Shown here one piece after another: positions 43,399 to 53,025 of a stretch of DNA of 64,000 bases. The position numbers and the translations under genes are program-made. Position 1 is the first letter of the stretch. Every line of letters starts with the position of its first letter. This DNA comes from Micromonospora chalcea (GTDB taxonomy: Bacteria; Actinomycetota; Actinomycetes; Mycobacteriales; Micromonosporaceae), in assembly GCF_002926165.1 (NCBI RefSeq), contig NZ_MAGP01000093.1, positions 1 through 64,000 of the forward strand. The letters run 5' to 3'. Under the pieces are notes generated by a model. That model ran no database searches. It saw only the letters and a program-made list of their open reading frames with translations, and was not told the origin of the DNA.

Positions 43399-43962
43399 TC
43401 AGTAGCCGTGCGTGGGTCGGAAGGTGAAGCCATGGGAATCAACGCCGTCGCGCTCCAAGATCGTCGCAGCATCACTCTCCGTTACTTGATTCCACCTCTG
43501 CGCGCCCACGAATTTCATCTGGTTCTGGCGACGAGCGCCCAGCACCGTGATGAGTAATGCCTCCACTTCGCGGATGACGGTCTCGCCCGTGCTAGGGACC
43601 GGCTGTTCTCGCTGGTTGATGACCTTCCACCCTTCAAGGTCACCCTCCACTACATCGTCAAACGAGAACCAGCAGAAGCGAAACCATGTCCCGGCGAGAT
43701 GGTCTGATCGATGGTCCTTGAGCCGCCCCCCGATTCCTCTCAGCCCGCGCGCCAAGCCCACGTACACGGGGCCGAAGTGGTCAAAGAGAATGTAGACGCC
43801 ACGAGCTCGTCGGAAGTCGCAGAGCCGGATACTCCCCGCATTTCGGTTCTGACGCCCGAGCAACTGCCACGCGTTGGGTCCGGATCCTGGATTCCATGAG
43901 ATCTCCTCAGGGTCCCAAAACATACCGAAAGCGCCAAAAAGATGTCCGCCCTGCGTCGACAT
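43399..43962 (-). CDS. GIY-YIG nuclease-domain protein
   Basis: 187 residues, ATG at 43962. Residues ~53-130 form a GIY-YIG fold: RGVYILFDHFGPVYVGLARG gives the two tyrosine-containing strands, GRLKDHRSDH supplies the catalytic arginine and TGETVIREVEALLITVLG the metal-binding glutamate. It is a probable single-domain DNA endonuclease or a restriction component. It is isolated, flanked by IS debris, but within the defence island. Confidence 0.8.
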   Translation of the reverse strand: MSTQGGHLFGAFGMFWDPEEISWNPGSGPNAWQLLGRQNRNAGSIRLCDFRRARGVYILFDHFGPVYVGLARGLRGIGGRLKDHRSDHLAGTWFRFCWFSFDDVVEGDLEGWKVINQREQPVPSTGETVIREVEALLITVLGARRQNQMKFVGAQRWNQVTESDAATILERDGVDSHGFTFRPTHGY

Positions 43963-44195
43963 CGAATGATCATTGCAACGCCGAGTGATCTACGGAATAG
44001 GCCGAGCCGTCACGCCTGATCACCTGCTGGTTCCCTTTGATGGCAAGCATCAGCGCGAGCTGGCACGGCGACGGCCTTCCAACATGGGTCACCGGGGTGG
44101 TGCAGGGACCGACCTCGGATAAGCGGAGGCGATCGGAATCGAGCGGCGCGGCACTGTGGACCTTCAGCGAGTTCGCTACGCAGCAAGCCATCATG

Positions 44196-44400
44196 TCATA
44201 TGGCCAACAGCCAACCCCGGCGGCGTGGCACGCGGAAGGGTGAGTCACCCGAACACCGCGGTCTGCGACACCCGCAGCTGCGCGCGACCTCCGGCACCGA
44301 CACACCCTCGGCGAACCAACCGGCCGCCTGCCGCCGCACCACCTCACGCTTCGTCGCCCCCGCGCGGACATCCCACCTCCGTCGGGATACCTCATCCCAC
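44196..44400 (-). pseudogene. IS630-type HTH remnant
   Basis: Leftward reading gives VRAGATKREVVRRQAAGWFAE-GVSVPEVAR followed, one base out of frame, by QLRVSQTAVFG, an HTH typical of IS630-family transposases. Nothing of the catalytic domain remains. The flanking 43963-44195 stretch shows no gene. Confidence 0.5.
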
Positions 44401-44480
44401 CCGCCTACGCCCACAGCCGCCAAGGACCACCCCGACGCGCTGAGCCACAGTGGAGGAGGCCGGCCGTTCAAGATCTATAG

Positions 44481-47400
44481 CTAACCCTCCTGCAATGGCG
44501 CGAACTGGTAGCGCAGCCCACGGCCGGTCACTCGGAACCGGCCGTGCCCCTTGGGCGAGAACGGGCTCGGCAACTGGAACAATCGACGGTTGGCTGGGTC
44601 TAGCACGGAGGTGACCAGCAGAATTCGGTAGCGGTTGCCGTTCGCGCACTCCTGGGCGGCGCGCACTTCGGACTCGCCCATTTCGAATTCAGTGAGCTCG
44701 TGAGGGGAGTCGGTGAGCGCCTTGACCTCATAGAGGAGGGAGGTGTTGCGCCAGGGAATCTCGAAGTCGTAGCCGTGACTGTCCGATGCGTCGGGGTCGC
44801 TGTTGATGATGGCCGCGTAGCCCGATGTCCAACGGACGTCTTTGTGGCGGCGCAGTAGCCATGCTCGCGCCACGACCTCACCCACGAGGCCGACGGCCGT
44901 GCGTTGGTCCTCGCTCATGCGTGGCAGGCGGGTGACCACCGTCTTTGTTGAGGGAGACCCCCGACGGCCCTGCCCGCCTCTTTGATCGAGGTTGAGGAGT
45001 TGAACGTCACCGGCTTGGGTCAGGAAGGCTTCGTCAACCGTCCGGTAGGCGAGGTCTGCGATGTCGGCGAGTTGTGTAGCGCCTACTGCGACGGTGGTGT
45101 TGCCCAGCCTGATGGTGGTGCGGTCAGGGCCGCGACCGGCTGCCGGCGCCGTCTCGACATTGGGGACGTGGAGGTCGTCGGCTGTGAGGCCGAGAATGTC
45201 TAGGTTCGTGGTGACTGGCATGCCGACCGGCCAACCGAGGGAGGCGGCCACCGTGCGCAAGAGGTGCTGGTCGGGTAGTCGCAAGAGGTCCGACAGGCCG
45301 GAGGCGTCGAGGGCGACCTTGGCTTCCAGTAGTGGCTGGCCGTTCCATGCAGGTGGCACCACTGCTTCGTGTCGTCGGCACCAGGCGGTGATCAGGGGAA
45401 GCAGCGTGGGCACCATGTGGTCCAGCCGGTTGGCGTTCCAGTCGCGCAGCTTGTCTACGGGTTCAAGTGGGCTGGAGCGGTCTAGGTCGGCGTCGGCACC
45501 GTGTTGCCGCAGCCAGTCGGCTATTAGCGCCCGCATTTCGTCTCGCGGTGGGACGCGGAACGCGAGGAGCCATGCGGGATCTGGAGCTAGGCCGTGGAGA
45601 CGGCGGGCCTCGGTATATCCCTCGACGTTGTCCCCTCGGGCGGCGAGGGGCGAGTAGTGCTCCCGAAGTCGATCCAGCAGGGCTTCGGTGTGTTCACGGA
45701 TGAAGTCGTCGAAGGCCTTTTCGTGGGCTTCAGGATAGATGGTGGGTTCGTACGGGGACCCGAGGGCCGACAGAGCGCTGTTGAACGTGCGGAAGTCGAG
45801 GCCGAGTGCGTCTCGCAGATCGCCGATGGACCTGCACCTGCGCGCGGTGGCGATGAGGTCTGACGCCGTGTGGGGCAGCGCGGTGCTCCAGATTTCGATT
45901 ACCTCCCGGAGCGCGTCCTCTGAGTCGGCGTGCGTCACAGCTTCGTCTATGGCCTCCAGGTTGGCGACCCCTGAGGCATACACGAGCACGGGGCGTAGCA
46001 GGCGCACAAGATCGCTCACTACTCCTGTGAGGCTACGTCGTAACTCGGTGACCCTGGGGGCGGCGGTGTCCAAGGCGATGGCGAGAATTCCGTCGTCGAC
46101 CTGGTCGGCGGACTGCTCGCCGAGGATCCGTTCGAGCTTGACGAACGCGAGTTCCAGCGCACCCTGGAGCGACGGCTGGCCAAGCAACTGCGACATCGCG
46201 GGCGCACACGCCTGTATTTCGTCCCAGAATCCATTCGTCTGCCGTACGACGACCGTCGGGTGGTGCGGATCCGGCAGCGGTAGACTACGGATTGTCGCGG
46301 GCGGCTGGGCCCGTACACCGCCCACTTTAATCTCTATCTGGTCCACCCGAACTACGCGCATGGCCCGAAGGCGATCGAGTAGAGAGCGCATCCCTCGTTC
46401 GCTGCGACGGATGAAGGGGCCCGACTTCAGCTCGAGGACGAGGGCCACAACGGTGACCAGCGATTCCCCACTCTGATCGGTGAGCAGGGGGTGGTCTGCC
46501 GATGCCACGATTTGCTCCTCACCGGCCCAGACCTCGACGTCGGTGTCCGAAAAGCGGACTACCGGGATGCCATTTGCCTTGAGGATTTCGGCGATAGTTG
46601 CCCCGGCGTCGGGCTCAGTGATTAGAACCGGATGCCCGGCCAGCGCCACCAACGACTCCTTGAGTGGTGCTTCTTCGTCGCAGACGTATACCTCCTGCTT
46701 TGCTGATGGCGTGATCGTTGTCAGCGTGGACTCGTACTCAACCGCGAGTCGTGTCGGCTCATCCCCATGCCATGGCCACATTGCGAGCCGGGCTGCGTCC
46801 GCCCACGCCCGGGCATAGTGCTTCTTAAAGGAGACGCGGAGGTGGTCCGGCAACGATCTGTTTTCCAAGATCGACGCAAGTTGCTTGACTAATTCACCTG
46901 AATGACGGGGATCCTCCCACAGTCGTAGGCCGACCTTCTGCAGGGGGGCCAGACTTTGTTTCTCGGCGAGCAGGCGGCGGATCGAAAGGGGCAGCGTTGG
47001 GATGAATGCTGGAAGCTCGCCCTCGGTGGCAAACCACGTTTGCTCAGGCGTGAGGAACATGGGGCCGTCGGCCTCGGCGTCCTCCACCGGCAGCCAGGGC
47101 ATGTGGCGGAGGTACGACGAGAATGGAGTAGGCCAAGTGTGCGGATCCTGCTGATTCACCGGTCGCCCCGGCCGACGCACGGTGACCGAGAAGAAGTGAT
47201 CGCCCCACGAACGAAGTCCGAGGATGACTAGCTCAGCGAACAGCCGGCGGGCGGGCGCGCTTAGCGCCGCGACCGAGGGTGCCCCAGGCAGGTGGGCTAG
47301 GGGTGGATTGAATGCGTATTTCGTGTAGGGATGCGCGGCACCGCTCCAGCTCGCCTCGACGTCTGTTGCCCAGGCCAGCGCGAGGTCGTCAACGAGGTGC

Positions 47401-49832
47401 AGCTGCTGGGCCAGGACGCGAGGTTTGAGGTCGACGCCGTTGCGTTCGCTCGGCTGGGCGCCGAGGTTGAACAGCAGAAGTCCGTCTCGTACGCCAATGC
47501 TGCGAAGGAACTCGCGGTAGGCGCTGGTGTCGTCTAGGTCTGTGGGCCACTGTTCTGGCGGAGCTATCCACCGCCGCCGTAGGTCGGCCAGGGGCGCAAC
47601 CGATTCACCGCCCTCGGCAAGGAAGCGTTCGAGTCGTCGGGCGCCTTCTGCGCCCCACGCCGGGGAGAGCAGGCAATCCGTCGCACGCACCCAAGCGTCG
47701 TCCGCGGTGGGGACGAAGAGGCCGACCCGACGAAGGTTGGCCCGTTGCGCTTGGTTGAGTACGGCGAACTGGCGGTAGGCAAAGGTAAGGGAGTCGCGGC
47801 GTAGCGCGTCCGACGAGGTCTGGGTAAGGAGGTCTCGGATCGCGTCGAAGACCCGGTCGGCCCGGTACTCGCGCACTAGTTGATTGCTCTCCAAAAAGCC
47901 GCGCCCTGGGCGGCCCCAGGTGATCTGCGGATGGGTGAAGGTGATGCGCCTCTGCAAAGCCCGCAGGTCGTGTGGCAAGCGAGATCCTGTCTCATCGCTG
48001 CCGTCGTCACCGGGGGAGAAGAAGACAGTCCGTTCTCGTTTGCCCGGTTGCGCGGGCTCGCCCAGCGTCGGCTGTAATTCTCCATCCTGGTCCAGGATCA
48101 GCTTTTTGCCGCGAATCGCGTCGGGAGCGGCCCGAAAGGCCTGTTCGAGGTCGTCGTAGAATCCCGACCATGCCGGTTGAATGCCCGCATGGCCGGTCGA
48201 CCGCATCTGAGCGGCCACCTGTTCTGCCCACGAGGCGATGACCTCGGGGGACGGACTCATCAACCTCCCAATGAGGGCACGATGTAGCTCGACGGCTCGC
48301 GCCTGACGAGCGGGGCCGACTGCCGGGTCGATGAGCTCGACGCCGATTTTGGCTAGTGCCGCTGTAGTCAAAGCGCTCCAAGGGCGGCTTTGTTCAGGCC
48401 ATATGTAGGACTGTTCAAAAATTCCCCAACTCGAACCGTCAGCTAGTGGCACGACTGTCTCGTGTCGAAGCTGACCGTCGAACGCGTCATTGATACGACG
48501 GGCCGGGTTCCAACACACCAGATCGAGGACAAGGCCGGCCGCGATGCGGTGAGGCATCTCCGTTCGGAGGCGCCGGGCTAGGTCCATCGCGAGGGTGGCC
48601 AGCTGCCTGAGCAGGTAGTCGTTGAGCGCAACGTTCTCACTGAGGTCCAACCGTGCCAACTTGGTGAAGAACGGCGCGTGAGCATGAGCGCATAGGGGTG
48701 CGTGGGCGTCCTCCGCCATCGGAAGGAATGTATATAGCTGTCCGTGGGGCAGCTCTCTGTCCAATCGTAGCGCGATTCCTACCCATGTCTCGCCGGACCA
48801 GTTGCGCCACCGCGAGTCGATCTCGCGAGCCGCGATGCTGCGATCGATTGCGTCGTTCAGCTCACCTGGCTGAAGTGTCCGGCGAGCGACTAGGTACTTT
48901 CCCGCGCCGGCCAAGTCGACTGCGGTTAACCACTCGTCTTCGCGGGCGGTCACCAGGTCGCATCTGGCTTCTGATCGCGACAGCACCCGCACACTGGGTG
49001 AGCCTTCGCCGTCGCGGACTTCTATGGTGACAGCCGCGACTCGGTCGAGGAACAGCAGGAGCGGTGCCTCGCTCGATTCGAGTGCCTTGACCTGAGCTCT
49101 CGCCAGGGATGCCGCTAGCGTGTTGCGCAGGGGTACGCGGACAACCGTGACGAAGCCGGCGTTGGCCAGCTCGGTGAGGATGGGGTCGTCGGGGTCAGCA
49201 GGAACAGGAAGAGCCAGCGGGGAAACCTGCTCGACGACTCGGGCAGCGAGTTCGGTATCACCAAGGAGCGTTCGAAGGTCCTCAGGCGTGGCGAAGCGGA
49301 AGCTGTATCCGTCAAACTTTCTCGAGGAGACATCTGCCTTCGAGTAGACCTCGGGCCAATCCGTCAGCTGCAGCACGCTGCGAAAGCCAAGACCTTTGTT
49401 GCCGATTCCCCCGCCAGGTCCCTTATTGGAAAGCGCAAACTCGGTGATCGACTTGAAATTCTCTTCGGTGAAAGGCGAGCCTTCGTTGGCGACGTAGAGC
49501 ACACCCGCTTCTGCGCTTAGGTCAACCAGTACAGTGATCTTTCCTGCCTGGCCTCGATGTAGGGCATCGTGGCCGTTTTGGACCAGCTCAAGGACGGCTC
49601 GCCCCTCATACTCTTGGGCCGTGTCCTCGCTGATCGACTTCAAGCTCTCAGCGAACCGCCAGTCGTCCCCCGCCTGATTGAACAGCTCGATCCTGCGCAG
49701 TGTGCGTGCAATGATGGCCGGCTGGGCGTTCAGGCTCGCCGCTCGGCGTGACAACAATCCCCGCGACTGTCGAGTGCCGGGAATGACGTCCGTGATGACC
49801 GACTCCCACTCGATGTCAGGTGTGCCCGGCAC
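44481..49832 (-). CDS. Giant sacsin-type HATPase with C-terminal NOV/DUF3883 domain
   Basis: 1783 residues, GTG at 49832. The N-terminal Hsp90-like ATPase spans residues ~75-250: AVLELVQNGHDALHR (N-box with Glu, Asn, Asp), VANEGSPFTEENF (G1) and NKGPGGGIGNKGLGFRSV (G2 lid), as in sacsin and related NOV proteins. A ~1300-residue scaffold follows, without recognised repeats. Residues ~1640-1760 (LVGEVVARAWLLRR, then SHGYDFEIPWR and SLLYEVKA) fit the DUF3883/protein-NO-VEIN C-terminal domain, which has a PD-(D/E)XK-like D...EVK core. Together these suggest an ATP-gated nuclease-type defence protein. Function is inferred from fold and neighbourhood. Confidence 0.82.
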   Translation of the reverse strand: MPGTPDIEWESVITDVIPGTRQSRGLLSRRAASLNAQPAIIARTLRRIELFNQAGDDWRFAESLKSISEDTAQEYEGRAVLELVQNGHDALHRGQAGKITVLVDLSAEAGVLYVANEGSPFTEENFKSITEFALSNKGPGGGIGNKGLGFRSVLQLTDWPEVYSKADVSSRKFDGYSFRFATPEDLRTLLGDTELAARVVEQVSPLALPVPADPDDPILTELANAGFVTVVRVPLRNTLAASLARAQVKALESSEAPLLLFLDRVAAVTIEVRDGEGSPSVRVLSRSEARCDLVTAREDEWLTAVDLAGAGKYLVARRTLQPGELNDAIDRSIAAREIDSRWRNWSGETWVGIALRLDRELPHGQLYTFLPMAEDAHAPLCAHAHAPFFTKLARLDLSENVALNDYLLRQLATLAMDLARRLRTEMPHRIAAGLVLDLVCWNPARRINDAFDGQLRHETVVPLADGSSWGIFEQSYIWPEQSRPWSALTTAALAKIGVELIDPAVGPARQARAVELHRALIGRLMSPSPEVIASWAEQVAAQMRSTGHAGIQPAWSGFYDDLEQAFRAAPDAIRGKKLILDQDGELQPTLGEPAQPGKRERTVFFSPGDDGSDETGSRLPHDLRALQRRITFTHPQITWGRPGRGFLESNQLVREYRADRVFDAIRDLLTQTSSDALRRDSLTFAYRQFAVLNQAQRANLRRVGLFVPTADDAWVRATDCLLSPAWGAEGARRLERFLAEGGESVAPLADLRRRWIAPPEQWPTDLDDTSAYREFLRSIGVRDGLLLFNLGAQPSERNGVDLKPRVLAQQLHLVDDLALAWATDVEASWSGAAHPYTKYAFNPPLAHLPGAPSVAALSAPARRLFAELVILGLRSWGDHFFSVTVRRPGRPVNQQDPHTWPTPFSSYLRHMPWLPVEDAEADGPMFLTPEQTWFATEGELPAFIPTLPLSIRRLLAEKQSLAPLQKVGLRLWEDPRHSGELVKQLASILENRSLPDHLRVSFKKHYARAWADAARLAMWPWHGDEPTRLAVEYESTLTTITPSAKQEVYVCDEEAPLKESLVALAGHPVLITEPDAGATIAEILKANGIPVVRFSDTDVEVWAGEEQIVASADHPLLTDQSGESLVTVVALVLELKSGPFIRRSERGMRSLLDRLRAMRVVRVDQIEIKVGGVRAQPPATIRSLPLPDPHHPTVVVRQTNGFWDEIQACAPAMSQLLGQPSLQGALELAFVKLERILGEQSADQVDDGILAIALDTAAPRVTELRRSLTGVVSDLVRLLRPVLVYASGVANLEAIDEAVTHADSEDALREVIEIWSTALPHTASDLIATARRCRSIGDLRDALGLDFRTFNSALSALGSPYEPTIYPEAHEKAFDDFIREHTEALLDRLREHYSPLAARGDNVEGYTEARRLHGLAPDPAWLLAFRVPPRDEMRALIADWLRQHGADADLDRSSPLEPVDKLRDWNANRLDHMVPTLLPLITAWCRRHEAVVPPAWNGQPLLEAKVALDASGLSDLLRLPDQHLLRTVAASLGWPVGMPVTTNLDILGLTADDLHVPNVETAPAAGRGPDRTTIRLGNTTVAVGATQLADIADLAYRTVDEAFLTQAGDVQLLNLDQRGGQGRRGSPSTKTVVTRLPRMSEDQRTAVGLVGEVVARAWLLRRHKDVRWTSGYAAIINSDPDASDSHGYDFEIPWRNTSLLYEVKALTDSPHELTEFEMGESEVRAAQECANGNRYRILLVTSVLDPANRRLFQLPSPFSPKGHGRFRVTGRGLRYQFAPLQEG

Positions 49833-50139
49833 GAACGCCCCCTCTGGAGAGTTGCACTAGCAGCTCAGCCTGCCCGTCGCTGACCAGCTTCGAACGTCTG
49901 ACGCATGGTTCGGACTCAGTGTTGCAGCCTGGTCCCGCCTTCGCATTCCCATGAATCCGCTGGCCCACGATCACCGTCGCAGGTTCCCGCAGCAGCTGCC
50001 ACATCAGGTCATTGAGTGTGAGCGCGAGCCGTACGCGGGTTGACACCCTGCCGCCCACCGCGCGCGACGTGCCACGGTCCTGTGCTTGCACCATAGTGAC
50101 TCTTATCGGTGCACCTCTCTGTAGACATAATTGTCATTC
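49833..50139. other. Upstream region of the giant ATPase gene
   Basis: About 300 bp with no gene; presumed promoter of the leftward ATPase. No confident promoter boxes or repeats. Confidence 0.3.
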
Positions 50140-50355
50140 TGTGCGCCCACGCCTACCTCGCCGTCACCGCCGCCCAGGCCAAAAAAGGGGGCACCGAATC
50201 CGACGACGGCCTAATTCCCCTCACCCTCGGCGAGGTCCGACGTCTCCTGGCACACCTGATCGCCGCCGCCCGACCGTTCGACCACATCCATCAAGGGTCA
50301 CGTTGGCGACGCCGACACCAGTACGGCCGGGTCCAAGCCCTCATGGCCCGGCGCG
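50140..50355 (+). pseudogene. IS701-type transposase C-terminal remnant
   Basis: CAHAYLAVTAAQAKKGG and LIPLTLGEVRRLLAHLIAAAR followed by SRWRRRHQYGRVQ is the usual C-terminal end of actinobacterial IS701-family transposases. The rest of the element is absent. It marks a former insertion between the defence genes and the 50.5-55.7 kb cluster. Confidence 0.65.
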
Positions 50356-50553
50356 CGCATGTCGCGGCGGGGCGCGGCGACCAAGCCGGCGCGATCGCGC
50401 TTGACACCGAAGCGCGGCGTCTTCGATCACGTCGCGTCGCCGGACGGCGAGGCTCCAGAAGGAGGCCGACCGGGCACGGCCGGCAGAGGGCTCGTCAGGG
50501 GCAGACCGGCGGATAGTAGACCGAGGACGATAGTCACAACTTGGTCAGTCAGG

Positions 50554-51222
50554 TCACTGTCCGGTGAGGGGTGCGGCGGCCACGGTTGCCCACTGGTAGG
50601 TGCGGTGTTCTCGGCGCAGCGCGATCAGCGTTGCCTGTCGGATGGTAACCCGGGCGGGTTGCTGGTGGCGGAGGTCGTTGAGGCGGTCGCGGATCGGTTC
50701 GGCCGGTGCTTGTGAGCCGCTGTAGGCGATCGTGACGTGGGGGCGGAAACCTTCGGCGGCCTCCGGCACGGTCTGCCATACCGCGCCGATGGCCTCGCGG
50801 ATGGTGGTGCGGAGTTGTTCGACGCGGTGCCAGGGACGCACGAGTAAGCCGACTCCTTCCGCGTCGGGGTCGACCGGGCCAAGTGACAGCTCCAGAGGCG
50901 GCAGTTTCGTGCAGCGTCGCTGGGTTTCGGCGACGATCGCCTCGATGTCGCTGTTGTTGACCTCGTCGGTGAAGCCGAGCCCTTGCATGGTCAGGTGCAG
51001 CCCGTCGAGCGGCACCAGGTCTAGTCCGGGCAAAGTGAGTTGGCGTTGCAGGTCGGTGACGAGGTGATGGAGTTCAGGCTGACGTTCGAAGGTGAGGTGC
51101 CATGTGTAGAACTGACGGCCGGCTCGCCAGCCCGGGCGCCAGTACCAGTGGTTGGTGAGTTCGGGCAGGTTCTGGTAGGCGGTCCAACGCTCGTGCAGGT
51201 TGGCCAGCTCCCGGCTGTTCAT
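50554..51222 (-). CDS. 2H phosphoesterase (2'-5' RNA ligase family)
   Basis: 222 residues, ATG at 51222 overlapping the regulator stop by ATGA. The two HxT signature motifs are present: LDGLHLTMQGLG (~76) and GFRPHVTIAYSG (~162), with a pseudo-twofold fold between. The superfamily includes RNA ligases/cyclic phosphodiesterases that act on 2'-5' or cyclic 2',3' ends, and nucleotide-signal hydrolases. Here the substrate is unknown. Co-transcription with an XRE-TPR regulator suggests a regulated nucleotide or RNA-processing function. Confidence 0.88.
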   Translation of the reverse strand: MNSRELANLHERWTAYQNLPELTNHWYWRPGWRAGRQFYTWHLTFERQPELHHLVTDLQRQLTLPGLDLVPLDGLHLTMQGLGFTDEVNNSDIEAIVAETQRRCTKLPPLELSLGPVDPDAEGVGLLVRPWHRVEQLRTTIREAIGAVWQTVPEAAEGFRPHVTIAYSGSQAPAEPIRDRLNDLRHQQPARVTIRQATLIALRREHRTYQWATVAAAPLTGQ

Positions 51223-52592
51223 GGCAGCGATGGTAGAGCGGGCCGGGCGGCGGTACCGACCTGTGTGCGGTCGACGAGCATGTCGGCGACGTGCCGTAAC
51301 GCCGGGTGATGGGCGAACGGCTGGGCGGTTGCGAGGAACTGGCGGGTACGTTGATGGACCGACTCGAAGCGCTGGTCCGCGGTGAGGGCGAGCGCTTCCT
51401 CTGCCAGCACGGCGGCCTGCTCCGGATCGGGGTCGCTGGCGTGCAGGTGTGCAGTGGCCAGGTCTAGGCGGCTTAGTGCTCGCGGGCCGGCGAGCTCTGC
51501 GGTGTCGAATGCCGTGATGGCGATAGCGAGGTGACTGGTGACCCCTGCGGTACGGCCGAGCGCCAGGTAGGCGGTCGCCGCATTGGCCGCAGTCCTTGCC
51601 TGGCAGTACGGCCCGAGGGCAAGACTCGCGCTGACCTCCGAGCTGGCCGGGCGGTCGGACAGCATGGTGAATGCGCGGTCCACGGCGCGGTCGACGCCGT
51701 ACCGGTCACCGAGGCGGGCGAGTGCCCGGGCCTGCCCGTTGATCGTTAGTCGGATGCGGTGTTCGCCGGTGCCGCTGCGCTGCAGACCGTCCTGGGCGTA
51801 GGCCAGCGCATCGTGATAGTCGCCGGTGTAGAAAGCAATCAGGCTTTGCGTGGCCCGCGTCCAGGCTTGCACCTCGGGCTGCTGGGCGGCCTCCGCGAGG
51901 TCGAACGCTTCGGCGGCGTAGGCGTGCGCCAAGCCGAACACGCCGAGGTCCAAGGCGAGCGCGCCGAGAAGTCCGGACAGGTGGGCGGCGACATTGTAGA
52001 GCCGAGCACGTTGCGGTGGATGTTGCCTGCCTGCCATGAGTTGGTCGACGTAGACGCGTAGCGGTCGCATTCGTGCCATGAGTGCTGCCGGGGTGAGGCG
52101 TTCGTTGTCGGCGATCGCCTGCCGAACCTCCGATTCGACGTACGCCAGGCGGGCGTCATCGTCCGTGGAGGACTTCAGCGCCAGTCGACGGGCGTCAACA
52201 CTGTCCTCGTATTCCCACAGAACATCGTCGTCATCCGCGTCCAGGCCAGCGCGACTGGAACTGGCGACAGATGCCACCGGCCCGGACGCAGCCCTGCCCT
52301 CCTGAATCGCCGACACGCGGCGTAGGCGGCGGTCTAGCTCGGTGATGCGATCGTACTCAGCGACGAGCGCGCCCCCGCTCCGCAGCACTGTGTCGCAGCG
52401 CGACCAGAAAGTTCGGTCGGGATGCTGGTGACCGGTCTCGGTGTTCGCCACGGAACTGCGCCCGTACTGCACGAGCTGCGCAAACTCATACTGGGTGTGG
52501 CCGCTGGCCCTTCGGAGCTGAGCCAGACGGCGACCGAGCGCACGGCGGGCGGTCCTGATCTCGTCGCTGTCAACCACGCTACTCACTCCCAT
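51219..52592 (-). CDS. XRE-family regulator with TPR-like sensor domain
   Basis: 457 residues. The N-terminal HTH at residues ~15-60 (ALGRRLAQLRRASGHTQYEFAQLVQYGRSSVANTETG) is followed by a helical TPR-like region ~150-450 (repeated AYAAEAFDLAEAA, ARLGDRYGVDRAVDRAFTML, ALSRLDLATAHLHAS). Such actinobacterial regulators sense a peptide or small molecule. Starts at 52592 (MGVSSVVDSDEIRTARRAL). Divergently placed relative to nothing close: the adjacent operon reads in the same direction and ends 76 bp upstream. Confidence 0.88.
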   Translation of the reverse strand: MGVSSVVDSDEIRTARRALGRRLAQLRRASGHTQYEFAQLVQYGRSSVANTETGHQHPDRTFWSRCDTVLRSGGALVAEYDRITELDRRLRRVSAIQEGRAASGPVASVASSSRAGLDADDDDVLWEYEDSVDARRLALKSSTDDDARLAYVESEVRQAIADNERLTPAALMARMRPLRVYVDQLMAGRQHPPQRARLYNVAAHLSGLLGALALDLGVFGLAHAYAAEAFDLAEAAQQPEVQAWTRATQSLIAFYTGDYHDALAYAQDGLQRSGTGEHRIRLTINGQARALARLGDRYGVDRAVDRAFTMLSDRPASSEVSASLALGPYCQARTAANAATAYLALGRTAGVTSHLAIAITAFDTAELAGPRALSRLDLATAHLHASDPDPEQAAVLAEEALALTADQRFESVHQRTRQFLATAQPFAHHPALRHVADMLVDRTQVGTAARPALPSLP

Positions 52593-52667
52593 CCCACGAG
52601 CACGGCGGATACAGCTTGTACCGAATTCGGCAACATAGCGTGAAAGTTCCTCGGTCGCCGAGCAACA

Positions 52668-52876
52668 TCAAGCCCGCCAGACAGCTGTACACCATCCATG
52701 GCCGCCTACCGTATTGGTCAGGTGCCCATTGTCCTGATCGATGCCTGCCGGTGGTCGCGTGGCGATGTCGGAATTCTGTCGGAGTTGCTGTGGTGTCTGG
52801 CGACAATGCTGGTGGTGGGCGATGGTGCTCTTGCCGACTCCGTTGGGTCTTCGATGACGATGAACGGGTTGATCAC
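52668..52876 (-). pseudogene. Truncated, frameshifted thymidylate-kinase-like P-loop protein
   Basis: GTG at 52876 opens INPFIVIEDP, matching the first strand of a dTMP-kinase-like protein, but one base is missing before NGVGKSTI, which would be its Walker A and is found in the next frame. The frame then drifts into IATRPPAGIDQDNGHLTNTV and stops at 52668, far short of the ~200-residue family length. The GTGA overlap with the upstream gene shows it belonged to the same operon. A sequencing error in the homopolymer CCAAC is possible, but the short C-terminus makes decay likely. Confidence 0.55.
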
Positions 52877-53025
52877 CCCTCGGTATCGGGGATTGGCAAC
52901 ATTCGGCGGCCGTTCGGGCCGGCGACCGGGCGGATGTACGTGTCGACGTAGCCGACACGCCAGCCGGACCCGACGACCACCGCGGAAGGGCAGCGTTGCC
53001 GCACCGTCCACAGGGAGTGCTTCAC
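52873..53025 (-). CDS. 50-residue conserved small protein
   Basis: GTG at 53025, overlapping the kinase-like stop by GTGA and the next start likewise. MKHSLWTVRQRCPS, VVVGSGWRVGYVDTYI and PNGRRMLPIPDTEG. The SGWRVGYVDTYI...GRRMLPIPDTEG part is ordered and probably conserved, although I cannot name a family. Its double 4-nt overlaps show it is really translated. Confidence 0.55.
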   Translation of the reverse strand: MKHSLWTVRQRCPSAVVVGSGWRVGYVDTYIRPVAGPNGRRMLPIPDTEG

